Notes: generated from the letters alone by a model not told the origin. Shown: positions 1 to 6,821, counted from the stretch's first letter. The stretch: 9,366 bases of DNA from an uncultured Actinomycetes bacterium (GCA_903953195.1 CAJBIS010000171.1:1-9366); one strand, 5' to 3'. A program made the numbers and translations.

Positions 1-1833
1 CTGGTCCGCCACCGCGCTGTCGCGGTCGGTGAACTGCAGTTCCATGTAGGCCGCGAACTCGGGTCGATTGACGTCGACGCGACTGCGGATCTCGGGGACG
101 GTCAGGTCGAGTCCGGCGAGTTCCTGGAGTTTCTGGGCGTACGCGCCCGAGGTCACGAGCGTGTGGACGGTCTGCACCTGACCGAGCGAGACGACGACCT
201 CGTTGCGCCCGATGCTCTGCTCGAGCGCGGGCATGACGATCCCCGCGGTCGCGGTGTACCGGGCCGGGATCGACCCGGCGATCGACACCAGCACGATGGC
301 GCCCGCGAGCGCGCCGCCGACCACGCTCATCCGGAAGCGGCGCGAGATCCGCAGGTCCCAACGGGCCAGGTCCGGGGACTCCCACTGACCCTGTTCGGGC
401 GCGGCCGCGGTCGCCGGTTCGGCGACGTCGTCGAGGCGCGCCGGCAGGACCTCGGGCGACGACGACTGGTAGCCCCGCCACCGGGCACGCCGCGACGGGA
501 CCTGCAATGCCGCGGCGAGCCCGATCAGACTCCACGCCAGCTTGTTGTTGAGCAGCGGCAACAGGAACGAGCCCGAGAGCACCGGCACCATCATGACGGC
601 CAGCGTCGTCGAGATCTCCTTCGTCTGCGACCACCTCGGTCGCAGGAAGCCGAGCATCGTGATGACGAAGATCGACGTCCAGATGATGAGCCCCACCACG
701 CCGATGTCGCCCGCGATGTCGATCCACGTGTTGTGGGACGACACCTCCTCGCGGATGTCGGACACGCGCTCGACGCCCGGTGTGGTGGCCAGGTTCGGCG
801 GGATCAGCACGCGCAGCTGGCCGAACCCGTAGCCGAACACCGGTCGGTCACCGATCAGGTCGAAGGCCACTGCCCAGAAGTCGAGGCGCCCGCCGCCACG
901 ATCGTTGAGACCACGGGCCGTGTTGGCCGGGTTGATGAAGAAGAGGACCAGGCCGAGCATCCCGCCGACCAGCGCGGCGGTGAAGAACGTCCGCACGCGA
1001 CGACCCGTCGAGAGCTTCGGCTTCGTGACCATCGTCGCGACCAGCACGAGCGTGGCACCGATGACGCCCGAGCGACTGCCGGCCCCGGCGGCACCGGCGA
1101 TCACGTAGACCAGCGCCAACGTGTAGAGGAGCTTCTCGCGCGGGCTCCGCGCGTGACGCCGGTAGTACACGGTCAGCGGGATCATCGACGCCTGCAACAG
1201 GCCGAAGAAGTTGGGGTCGCCACCGAACCCCTCGGACCGGCCGCCCATGAACAGGGACACGACCCCCGTGGCCGCGCCGAACATGCCGCCGATCCAGTAG
1301 GCGCGCAGGTAGCGCATGATCTTGTCGTGGCTGTCGACCATCAACGCGGTCACGCTGTAGATCGCGAGCGCCAGTCCCATCAGTCCGAGCCCGAAGAGCC
1401 AGGACCCGAGTTCGGGCGACCACACTCCGCTCAGCACCGCGAGCGTCGTCAGCGCGAGCGGTGGCAACCAGTGGCGTGTCGGCACCGCCGGCGGACGCCA
1501 CTTGTCGACGAACAACTTCCAGAACAGCACGCCGAACGCGACGGCGGCGAGGATCCGGCCCGCTCGGATGGGGCCGAGTCCGATGCCATCGAAGTGGATC
1601 AGGAACGCCACCATCTCGACGAACAGGAAGCCCTTGCGGGCCACGAACAGTCCGAGCCCGGCGAAGCACGCCAGCACGATCGCCGCGATCGCGCCGACCT
1701 GCGACACGGCCATCAGTGCCAGAACCGGGATCAGGGCCAGCCCGATCACCAACAGCACGACGTCGTTGCGGCGCGAACCGCGGGGCGGTTCCTGATCCGG
1801 CGACAGCCGGTTCGCTCGCTCGATCGTCCGCAC
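1..1833 (-). CDS. O-antigen polymerase/ligase (Wzy/WaaL-like) fused to a Wzz-type chain-length domain, C-terminus beyond the window
   Basis: The reading frame is open from GTG at 1833 to the window edge, giving 611 residues with no stop; an in-frame TGA lies nine codons before the GTG, which limits the start. Residues about 30-440 form many hydrophobic segments of a polytopic membrane protein. They carry Wzy_C/O-antigen-ligase hallmarks: a GSRSG stretch, a GDPNFFG stretch, RPVFGYGFG near residue 330, and SSHNTW with His367 before GDIGVVGL. A Met-free, charged, Ala/Pro-rich linker (about 444-495) follows. Residues 502-525 are a new transmembrane segment followed by PARYTATAGIVMP, then a Q-rich helix and a TVPEIRSRVDV stretch, the layout of the N-terminal half of Wzz/polysaccharide co-polymerase proteins. 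By family knowledge Wzy polymerises lipid-linked repeat units outside the membrane and Wzz sets chain length. Whether a second transmembrane helix or a tyrosine kinase follows lies outside the window. Substrate unknown; ligase versus polymerase cannot be settled here. Confidence 0.85.
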   Translation of the reverse strand, partial: MRTIERANRLSPDQEPPRGSRRNDVVLLVIGLALIPVLALMAVSQVGAIAAIVLACFAGLGLFVARKGFLFVEMVAFLIHFDGIGLGPIRAGRILAAVAFGVLFWKLFVDKWRPPAVPTRHWLPPLALTTLAVLSGVWSPELGSWLFGLGLMGLALAIYSVTALMVDSHDKIMRYLRAYWIGGMFGAATGVVSLFMGGRSEGFGGDPNFFGLLQASMIPLTVYYRRHARSPREKLLYTLALVYVIAGAAGAGSRSGVIGATLVLVATMVTKPKLSTGRRVRTFFTAALVGGMLGLVLFFINPANTARGLNDRGGGRLDFWAVAFDLIGDRPVFGYGFGQLRVLIPPNLATTPGVERVSDIREEVSSHNTWIDIAGDIGVVGLIIWTSIFVITMLGFLRPRWSQTKEISTTLAVMMVPVLSGSFLLPLLNNKLAWSLIGLAAALQVPSRRARWRGYQSSSPEVLPARLDDVAEPATAAAPEQGQWESPDLARWDLRISRRFRMSVVGGALAGAIVLVSIAGSIPARYTATAGIVMPALEQSIGRNEVVVSLGQVQTVHTLVTSGAYAQKLQELAGLDLTVPEIRSRVDVNRPEFAAYMELQFTDRDSAVADQ

Positions 1834-1856
1834 CGGTCGCCCCCGTCGTGGTCACC

Positions 1857-1882
1857 CTCCGGAGCGGAACAGCCGCTCGGAG
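1857..1882 (-). promoter_or_regulatory. Stem-loop in the Wzy-Wzz leader / divergent promoter region
   Basis: CTCC at 1857-1860 and GAGCGG at 1862-1867 pair with CCGCTC at 1873-1878 and GGAG at 1879-1882, giving ten base pairs with one bulged G (1861) and a 5-nt loop AACAG. If the minus promoter at 1893-1921 is real, the structure sits at the very 5' end of that mRNA, with its 3' arm running into a GGAGGG sequence about 20 nt before the GTG. It may be an operator, a leader structure or an mRNA-stabilising element; the sequence alone cannot separate these. Confidence 0.4.
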
Positions 1883-1892
1883 GCGCATCCCA

Positions 1893-1921
1893 AGGCTACC
1901 GGGCGGCCGTTCCGGTGCCAC
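1893..1921 (-). promoter_or_regulatory. Putative promoter of the Wzy-Wzz gene
   Basis: On the minus strand a TAGCCT -10 box (1898 to 1893) lies 17 nt downstream of GTGGCA (1921 to 1916), which matches TTGACA at four of six positions. The predicted transcript would start near 1886, leaving a leader of about 50 nt before the GTG at 1833. Assigned by eye from consensus only. Confidence 0.35.
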
Positions 1922-1941
1922 TGCGCCGACCGGCTCGCTGG

Positions 1942-1947
1942 CAGACT
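1942..1947 (+). promoter_or_regulatory. Putative -10 box for leaderless purine nucleoside phosphorylase mRNA
   Basis: CAGACT, one mismatch from the actinobacterial TANNNT pattern, ends exactly 7 nt before the first base of the GTG at 1954, so transcription would begin at the start codon. No Shine-Dalgarno sequence precedes the GTG. No convincing -35 box was seen. Confidence 0.3.
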
Positions 1948-1953
1948 GCGACC

Positions 1954-2763
1954 GTGGACCACTGCTGGGAGCTCGTGGAGCGCGACGCCGCGGTGCTCGA
2001 GGACCGGCTCGGACGACACGAGGTCGCGGTCGTGCTCGGCAGCGGCTGGGCCCCCCACCTGGACCGCCTGGGCGACGAGATCGGTCGATGCCCCCTCGGG
2101 ACGTTGAGCGGCGTGCCGGCGCCGGGCGTGCCCGGGCACGGCGGCGACGCCGTGTCGATGGAGGTGGCGGCACATCGCACGCTGGTGCTCACCGGCCGGA
2201 GTCACCTCTACGAGGGCCACCCCGCCTCGACCGTCGTCCACGCCGTGCGCTGCGCCATCACCTGTGGGGCCCGGGTCGTGATCCTCACGAACGCCGCCGG
2301 TTCACTCCGGGCCGAGGCCGGTCCCGGGACGCCGGTCCTGATCCGCGATCAGCTGAACCTCACGGGGACCAGTCCGCTCATCGGTTCCGAACCGCCGGGG
2401 GAACCCGGCAACCGCTTCGTCGACCTGAGTGACCTCTACAGCCGCCGGCTGCGCGACGCGGCGCAGGCTCGGCTGCCGGAGCTGCGCGATGGTGTCTACG
2501 CCGGACTCGTCGGTCCGCAGTACGAGACGCCGGCCGAGGTCGAGGCGCTCGACCGACTCGGTGCCGACCTCGCCGGCATGTCCACGGTGCTCGAGGCGAT
2601 CGCGGCGCGACACCTCGGCGCCGAGGTCGCGGGCGTCTCGCTCGTCACGAACCTCGCCGCCGGCATGACCGACTCCATCGACCACCACCAGGTGCTCGCG
2701 GCGAGTGGGCGGGCCGACGACGGAGTCGCCCGGGTCATCCGCACACTCGTCGACGTGGCCTGA
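1954..2763 (+). CDS. punA: Purine nucleoside phosphorylase (trimeric PNP/MTAP family)
   Basis: The protein (269 aa, normal for the trimeric family) phosphorolyses purine (deoxy)nucleosides to base plus (deoxy)ribose-1-phosphate in the cytoplasm. Family motifs occur in order: LGSGW at 28-32 (phosphate loop), GHGGDAV at 61-67, TGRSHLYEGH at 80-89 with the Arg and His that bind phosphate, TNAAGSL at 112-118, GPQYETPAE at 187-195 with the base-contacting Glu, AGMSTV at 207-212, and TN at 232-233. That Asn matches the residue typical of PNPs acting on 6-oxopurines rather than MTA phosphorylases, so inosine/guanosine are the likelier substrates. The frame stays open far upstream, but residues before GTG 1954 are low-complexity antisense of the Wzy gene, and homology begins right after this GTG. 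It faces deoC tail to tail, consistent with nucleoside catabolism. Confidence 0.92.
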   Translation: MDHCWELVERDAAVLEDRLGRHEVAVVLGSGWAPHLDRLGDEIGRCPLGTLSGVPAPGVPGHGGDAVSMEVAAHRTLVLTGRSHLYEGHPASTVVHAVRCAITCGARVVILTNAAGSLRAEAGPGTPVLIRDQLNLTGTSPLIGSEPPGEPGNRFVDLSDLYSRRLRDAAQARLPELRDGVYAGLVGPQYETPAEVEALDRLGADLAGMSTVLEAIAARHLGAEVAGVSLVTNLAAGMTDSIDHHQVLAASGRADDGVARVIRTLVDVA

Positions 2764-3441
2764 TCAGCCCGCCGCGTCGAGTTCGGCGAGGATCGATCCG
2801 GTCGCCGAGCATCCGAGCCGATCGGCTCCGGCGGCGACGAGCGCCTGAGCGCCGCCGAGAGTGCGAACACCACCCGAGGCCTTGATGCCGCCGCGGCTGC
2901 CGACGACCGCTCGCATCGTCTCGACCGCGGCGACCGTCGCGCCACCCGCGTCGTGGAACCCGGTCGACGTCTTCACCAGGTCGGCGCCGCCGTCGAGGGC
3001 GGCGTCACACGCGGCGCGCAGCACGGCGTCGCTCCACGCCGCCGACTCGACGATCACCTTCAGGAGCGCATCGGGCGCGGCGGCGCGCACCTGGGCCACG
3101 TCGGCGGCGACGGTCGCGAAGTCACCGTCGGCGAGGGCGGCGAGGTCGGCGACGACATCGAGTTCCGCGGCCCCGAGCGCCGTGACGGCGGCGGCCTCGG
3201 CGGCCTTGGTCGCGGACAGCGACGTGCCGTGCGGGAACCCGACGACCGAGGCCACGGGGATCCGACCGCCGACCGCCTCGAACGCGAACCGGACCCAGAC
3301 CGGCGCGACACACACGGCGGCGCATCCGAAGGACACCGCCTCGGACACCACGACCTCGACGTCGGCCTGCGTGGCGGTCGGCCGCAGGAGCGTGTGGTCG
3401 ATCCGGGCGGCGAGCTCGCTGCGAGCGTCGGTCCCGATCAC
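2764..3441 (-). CDS. deoC: Deoxyribose-phosphate aldolase DeoC
   Basis: This 225-residue class I aldolase cleaves 2-deoxyribose-5-phosphate to acetaldehyde and glyceraldehyde-3-phosphate, the last step of deoxynucleoside breakdown. Visible motifs are IDHTLL at 14-19, VVGFPHG at 66-72, ELDVV at 93-97 (the aspartate of the usual EIDMV), LKVIVE at 127-132, VKTSTGF at 156-162 with Schiff-base Lys157, and IKASGGVR at 186-193 with the second active-site Lys187. The GTG start at 3441 overlaps the stop of the upstream kinase gene as GTGA, and no Shine-Dalgarno is visible, so translation is probably coupled. Its TGA (2766 to 2764) directly abuts the stop of the purine nucleoside phosphorylase gene on the other strand, leaving no spacer. 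Length and motifs are complete and the assignment is firm. Confidence 0.95.
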   Translation of the reverse strand: MIGTDARSELAARIDHTLLRPTATQADVEVVVSEAVSFGCAAVCVAPVWVRFAFEAVGGRIPVASVVGFPHGTSLSATKAAEAAAVTALGAAELDVVADLAALADGDFATVAADVAQVRAAAPDALLKVIVESAAWSDAVLRAACDAALDGGADLVKTSTGFHDAGGATVAAVETMRAVVGSRGGIKASGGVRTLGGAQALVAAGADRLGCSATGSILAELDAAG

Positions 3442-4433
3442 GCGAGCAGGTCGCCGGCGAGCTCGCGGAGCGACACCTGGGGGCGGGCCCCGAGATGCGA
3501 GATCACCTCGGCCGCGGCGATCGAACCCAGTTCGCCACAGACGTGCAGCGGCAGACCGCGGCTGTAGCCGGCGAGGAACCCGGCGGCGTACAGGTCGCCG
3601 GCACCGGTGGTGTCCTCGACGTGCGCGACCGGTCGTGCGGGCACCTCGATCAGCTCGTCCTCGGTGACGATCACCGACCCGGCCGCCGAACGCGTCAGCG
3701 CCGCGATCGACCCGTGCTTGCGCACACGTTCGGCCGCTTCGACGAAGTCGTCGACACCGAACAGCGACGTGATCTCGGCCTCGTTGGCGAACACCAGGTC
3801 GACGTGGTCCTCGATCAGGTCCAGGAAGGCGTCGCGGTGCCGGTCGACGCAGAACCCGTCGGAGAGGGTCACGGCCACCTTGACCCCGCCCTCGTTCGCG
3901 TAGCGGGCGGCGGTGCGGAACGCCTGCTGCGCCTCGGGGGCGTCGAACAGGTACCCCTCGAGGTAGAGCACCTTCCCCGACAGCACGACCGACGGGTCGA
4001 CGTCGTCGGGCCCGAAGTGCACCGACGCACCCAGGTACGTGTTCATCGTGCGCTCGGCATCGGGCGTGACCACGATGAGACAGCAGCCCGTCGACGGCCC
4101 GGCCGTCGCGGCCGGGACGTCGAAGCCGACTCCGGCCGCTCGCAGGTCGTGCCGGAAGGCGGTGCCGAGCTGGTCGTCCCGGACCCGGCTCAGGTACTGC
4201 GCCGCGCCGCCGAAGGACGCCACGCCGACCATCGTGTTGGCCGCGGAGCCACCCGACATCTCGACCGCCGGGCCCATCAGGCCGTAGAGCTCACCGGCGC
4301 GTTCCTCGTCGACGAGGGTCATGCTGCCCTTCGTCAGCCCGAGGCCGTCCACGAAGGCGTCGTCCTGATGACTGAGCACGTCCACCAGCGCGTTGCCGAT
4401 TCCCACCACGTCGAACTGCATCGGAGAGGTCAC
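3438..4433 (-). CDS. PfkB-family carbohydrate kinase, adenosine kinase-like
   Basis: The 331-residue protein is a PfkB/ribokinase-fold kinase. It opens with FDVVGIGNALVDVL, has the substrate-binding SGGSAANTM at 60-68, NTYLGAS at 131-137, ANEAE at 216-220, and the ATP-site/catalytic signature DTTGAGD at 274-280 with Asp280 as the base. The opening, the NTYLG stretch and the overall order resemble bacterial adenosine kinases of the ribokinase superfamily, which make AMP from adenosine. Lying directly before deoC and facing a purine nucleoside phosphorylase supports a nucleoside substrate, but another sugar or nucleoside kinase role is possible. Start: GTG at 4433 fits a -10 box at leaderless spacing; ATG at 4421 is the alternative, four codons in. 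It begins 21 nt after rsmI ends and overlaps deoC by 4 nt. Confidence 0.85.
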   Translation of the reverse strand: MTSPMQFDVVGIGNALVDVLSHQDDAFVDGLGLTKGSMTLVDEERAGELYGLMGPAVEMSGGSAANTMVGVASFGGAAQYLSRVRDDQLGTAFRHDLRAAGVGFDVPAATAGPSTGCCLIVVTPDAERTMNTYLGASVHFGPDDVDPSVVLSGKVLYLEGYLFDAPEAQQAFRTAARYANEGGVKVAVTLSDGFCVDRHRDAFLDLIEDHVDLVFANEAEITSLFGVDDFVEAAERVRKHGSIAALTRSAAGSVIVTEDELIEVPARPVAHVEDTTGAGDLYAAGFLAGYSRGLPLHVCGELGSIAAAEVISHLGARPQVSLRELAGDLLA

Positions 4434-4439
4434 GCGCGC

Positions 4440-4469
4440 AGCGTACGAGACGCCTCAGCGGGCGACCAA
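4440..4469 (-). promoter_or_regulatory. Internal promoter before the adenosine kinase-like gene, leaderless spacing
   Basis: On the minus strand TTGGTC (4469 to 4464), 18 nt, then TACGCT (4445 to 4440) is followed after six bases by GTG at 4433, so the predicted transcript starts at the start codon. No Shine-Dalgarno precedes the GTG. The -35 box lies inside the 3' end of rsmI, so the kinase-deoC pair could be expressed apart from the ychF-rsmI genes. Confidence 0.45.
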
Positions 4470-5285
4470 CCGCTTGACCCGATTGGGGGGCACTGCGAAG
4501 CGGCGAGCGACCAGCACCGCCGCATCCCGGCGGGTCGCGCCGGCGGCGACCTCGGCATCGAACGCGGCGACCAGCGCCGCATCGTCGACGTCGCCGGCCA
4601 CGGCGGCCGCGTCGACGACCAGCACGTACTCACCCCTCGGCGCGACCTCGACCAGGTGCTCGCCCGCCTCGGCGAGCGTGCCGCGCCACACCGTCTCGTG
4701 CAGCTTCGTGAGCTCACGACACAGCGCGACCCGGCGGTCCGCACCGCAGGCATCTGCCAGGTCCCCGACCGTGCGCTGCACCCGGTGCGGCGCCTCGTAG
4801 ATGACCACCGGTCGGTCGTCGCCGGCGAGGTCCGCGATCCGGTCGGACCGTTCACGACCTCGTCGCGGCAGGAACCCCTCGAAGCTGAATCGTCCGCTGC
4901 CGTCGAGCAGGCCGCTGGCGACCGCCGCAACCGCACCGGCGAACGGACCGGGCACCACCACCACCGGGACTCCGGCGTCGTGCGCCAGGCGCACCACCAC
5001 CGCGCCCGGGTCGGCCAGACCCGGCAGTCCGGCATCGGACACCACCGCGACCGTCTCACCGCCCGCGGCACGCTCCACCAACTGCGGCGCGACCTCGTGC
5101 TCGACGTTGGCGTCGAGTCGCACCAGCGCCCGCGCCGTCACCCCGGCGTACTGGAGCAGTCGGCCCGTCCGGCGCGTGTCCTCGCACGCCACCACGTCCG
5201 CAAGCACCAATGCCTCGACGGCGCGTGGCGCGAGGTCACCCAGGTTGCCGATCGGTGTGCCGACCACCACCACGCGTCCGGTCAT
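4455..5285 (-). CDS. rsmI: 16S rRNA (cytidine(1402)-2'-O)-methyltransferase RsmI
   Basis: This 276-residue tetrapyrrole-methylase-fold enzyme uses S-adenosylmethionine to methylate the 2'-O of C1402 in 16S rRNA at the ribosomal P site. RsmI signatures are all present: VGTPIGNLGDL at 8-18, CEDTRRT at 34-40, VSDAGLPGLADPG at 82-94, VPGP at 111-114, FLPRRGRER at 138-146, YEAPHRV at 163-169, RELTKLHE at 190-197 and RGEYVLVV at 217-224. The C-terminal helical region from about 230 ends in PPNRVKRLVAR. The ATG at 5285 is chosen because MTGRVVVVGTP begins the domain and because ATGA overlaps the stop of the DUF192 gene. A longer frame upstream reads into that gene and has no family support. One small oddity is Phe after GP at 113-115, where Ser is usual. 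Confidence 0.95.
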   Translation of the reverse strand: MTGRVVVVGTPIGNLGDLAPRAVEALVLADVVACEDTRRTGRLLQYAGVTARALVRLDANVEHEVAPQLVERAAGGETVAVVSDAGLPGLADPGAVVVRLAHDAGVPVVVVPGPFAGAVAAVASGLLDGSGRFSFEGFLPRRGRERSDRIADLAGDDRPVVIYEAPHRVQRTVGDLADACGADRRVALCRELTKLHETVWRGTLAEAGEHLVEVAPRGEYVLVVDAAAVAGDVDDAALVAAFDAEVAAGATRRDAAVLVARRFAVPPNRVKRLVAR

Positions 5286-5647
5286 CGGAGCACCAGCCGA
5301 TCGCCGGCCCGAACATCGAGGCGCCGCCACGAGCCGGCCGGCGCCTCGAGCACGATGCGCTCCCGCCAGCGTGGTCGCGACAGCCGGCCCGGCGGCATGG
5401 TTGCGACCGAGTCGACGTGGAGCTCGACGGGCAGCGCGTCGAGCGCGTCCGCCATCGCGCCCGGGCGCAGTCGACAGAACGCCACGTCGAGCGGGGATCG
5501 CATGCCGATCGTGTGCACCGAGGTCGCCGGCATCACCAGCACCTCCGGCATCGGGTCACGCCCGAGTAGGCCGCGGCGCCGCTGTGCATGCGTTCGTGCG
5601 ATCTCGGCGACCGCGATGGGGACGTCGTCACGGAACAGTCGGGCCAC
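5282..5647 (-). CDS. DUF192 family protein
   Basis: A 121-residue protein of the DUF192 family, whose biochemical role is not established. Recognisable features are an N-terminal strand region, a basic helix ending in RRGLLGR at about 24-30, and a VMPATSVHTIGMRSPLDVAF stretch at about 38-57, matching the family's hydrophobic-strand, small-loop and M-x-x-LD-hAF pattern. Most secreted members carry a signal peptide; none is seen here, so this looks like a cytosolic short form. The frame is open further upstream, but that sequence is antisense-like filler overlapping ychF. GTG at 5647 has a GAGG Shine-Dalgarno 8 nt before it and starts 40 nt after ychF ends. It overlaps rsmI by 4 nt (ATGA), so the two are probably co-translated. 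Function is not inferred beyond this linkage. Confidence 0.82.
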   Translation of the reverse strand: MARLFRDDVPIAVAEIARTHAQRRRGLLGRDPMPEVLVMPATSVHTIGMRSPLDVAFCRLRPGAMADALDALPVELHVDSVATMPPGRLSRPRWRERIVLEAPAGSWRRLDVRAGDRLVLR

Positions 5648-5687
5648 GCCACGAGCCTCGCGCGACCGCCATCGACCACGACAGGGG

Positions 5688-6788
5688 TCACACGTTGAAA
5701 CGGAACTCGATGACGTCGCCGTCGAGCACCTCGTAGTCCTTGCCCTCGACCCGCAGCCGGCCCACGTCACGTGCCGCCGACCACGACCCGGCCTCGAGCA
5801 GTTCGTCCCAGTGCACCACCTCGGCGCGGATGAATCCCCGCTCGAAGTCGGTGTGGATCACGCCCGCCGCCTGCGGGGCCCGGGACCCCGCCCGGAACGT
5901 CCACGCCCGGGTCTCCTTCTCGCCGGTGGTGAAGTAGGTGCGCAGACCGAGCATCCGGTACGACGCGTGCAGGAACGCCGGGAGCGCGCCCTCGCCGAGT
6001 CCGAGTTCCTCGAGCATCTCGGTCCGGGACTCCTCGTCGAGCATCGCGGCCTCGGCCTCGAGCTGGATCGACAGGCCGAGCACCTGTCCGCCCTCGCCCT
6101 CGCCGCCGCCGCCGCTCGCGGCGAACGCGGCACGCACCGGTTCCAGCACCGGCTCCGGGTCGTCGAGCTGGGCCTCGTCGAGGTTGACGAGCGCCAGCGC
6201 CGGCTTCGCGGTCAGCAGGAAGAACGGGCGGAGCAGCTCACGGGTCGAGGCGTCCAGGTCGCCACGGTAGAGCGGGGTACCCGCCTGGAGGAGCTCGATG
6301 GCGGCGTCCATCGCGGTGACCTCATCGACCAGCGACGAGTCGGCGCGGGCGGCCTTGCGGCGCTTGTCGACCTGCTTCTCGAGCGACTCGAGGTCCGCGT
6401 AGACCAGTTCGACCTCGAGCGTCGCCAGTTGCTCGACCGGATCGTCGGAACCGGGAACGTCCGCGTCGGCGAAGGCACGCAGGACGAACACGATCGCGTC
6501 GACCTCACGGATGTGGGCCAGGAAGCGATTGCCGAGCCCCTCCCCCTGAGCGGCGCCCTTCACCAGGCCCGCGATGTCGACGAACTGCACCGCGGCGGGG
6601 ATGACCTCCTTGCTGGCGCTCATCTCGGCGAGTCGACCGAGCCGGTCATCGGGCACCTTGGCGACGCCGACGTTCGGGTCGACCGTGGCGAAGGCGTACG
6701 GCGCAGCCAGCGCACCGCCGCCGGCCAGCGCGTTGTAGAGCGAGGACTTGCCGGCGTTCGGCAGGCCCACGAATCCGAAGCGTTCCAC
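5688..6788 (-). CDS. ychF: Redox-regulated ATPase YchF (Obg-family, ribosome-binding)
   Basis: YchF/OLA1 proteins are Obg-related P-loop NTPases that prefer ATP and bind the ribosome. This 366-residue copy has the family's usual length. It shows the P-loop GLPNAGKSS at 8-16, the switch region YAFATVDPNVG at 31-41, DIAGLVKGAAQGEGLGNRFL at 71-90 (G3), and in place of the GTPase NKxD a NLDE in LVNLDEAQL, the NxxE form that goes with ATP use. The C-terminal TGS domain is recognisable from FTTGEKETRAWTFRAG to the terminal DGDVIEFRFNV. The GTG at 6788 begins MERFGFVGLP and has GGAGG only 3 nt upstream, a tight spacing. It is the first gene of the minus-strand run and diverges from the bL37-like gene. 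Confidence 0.96.
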   Translation of the reverse strand: MERFGFVGLPNAGKSSLYNALAGGGALAAPYAFATVDPNVGVAKVPDDRLGRLAEMSASKEVIPAAVQFVDIAGLVKGAAQGEGLGNRFLAHIREVDAIVFVLRAFADADVPGSDDPVEQLATLEVELVYADLESLEKQVDKRRKAARADSSLVDEVTAMDAAIELLQAGTPLYRGDLDASTRELLRPFFLLTAKPALALVNLDEAQLDDPEPVLEPVRAAFAASGGGGEGEGGQVLGLSIQLEAEAAMLDEESRTEMLEELGLGEGALPAFLHASYRMLGLRTYFTTGEKETRAWTFRAGSRAPQAAGVIHTDFERGFIRAEVVHWDELLEAGSWSAARDVGRLRVEGKDYEVLDGDVIEFRFNV

Positions 6789-6806
6789 GATCCTCCAGCG
6801 GACTCA

Positions 6807-6821
6807 GCGTCCGGGCGGGTA
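6807..6821 (+). repeat. 15-nt direct repeat, copy 1 of 2
   Basis: GCGTCCGGGCGGGTA occurs here and again, identically, at 6870-6884, both times after a GA(C/G)TCA sequence. This copy lies in the predicted ychF leader. Confidence 0.8.

Noticed and set aside
163..1953. A long open plus-strand frame running into the purine nucleoside phosphorylase frame
   Set aside because: It is antisense to the Wzy-Wzz gene, has a composition rich in Arg, His, Asp and Gln with no domain, and exists because GC-rich coding DNA has few stops on the opposite strand. Homology starts only after GTG 1954.
848..2173. A 441-codon minus-strand open frame across the Wzy gene and the divergent region
   Set aside because: It is out of frame with the hydrophobic Wzy frame, is almost purely Arg/Pro/Gly/Ala, and crosses the phosphorylase gene antisense. 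The Wzy frame in the same DNA carries real motifs.
4980..5100. Possible catalytic defect in RsmI from the Phe after GP in place of Ser
   Set aside because: All other family motifs are intact and the position is a loop residue; one substitution is not evidence of lost function.
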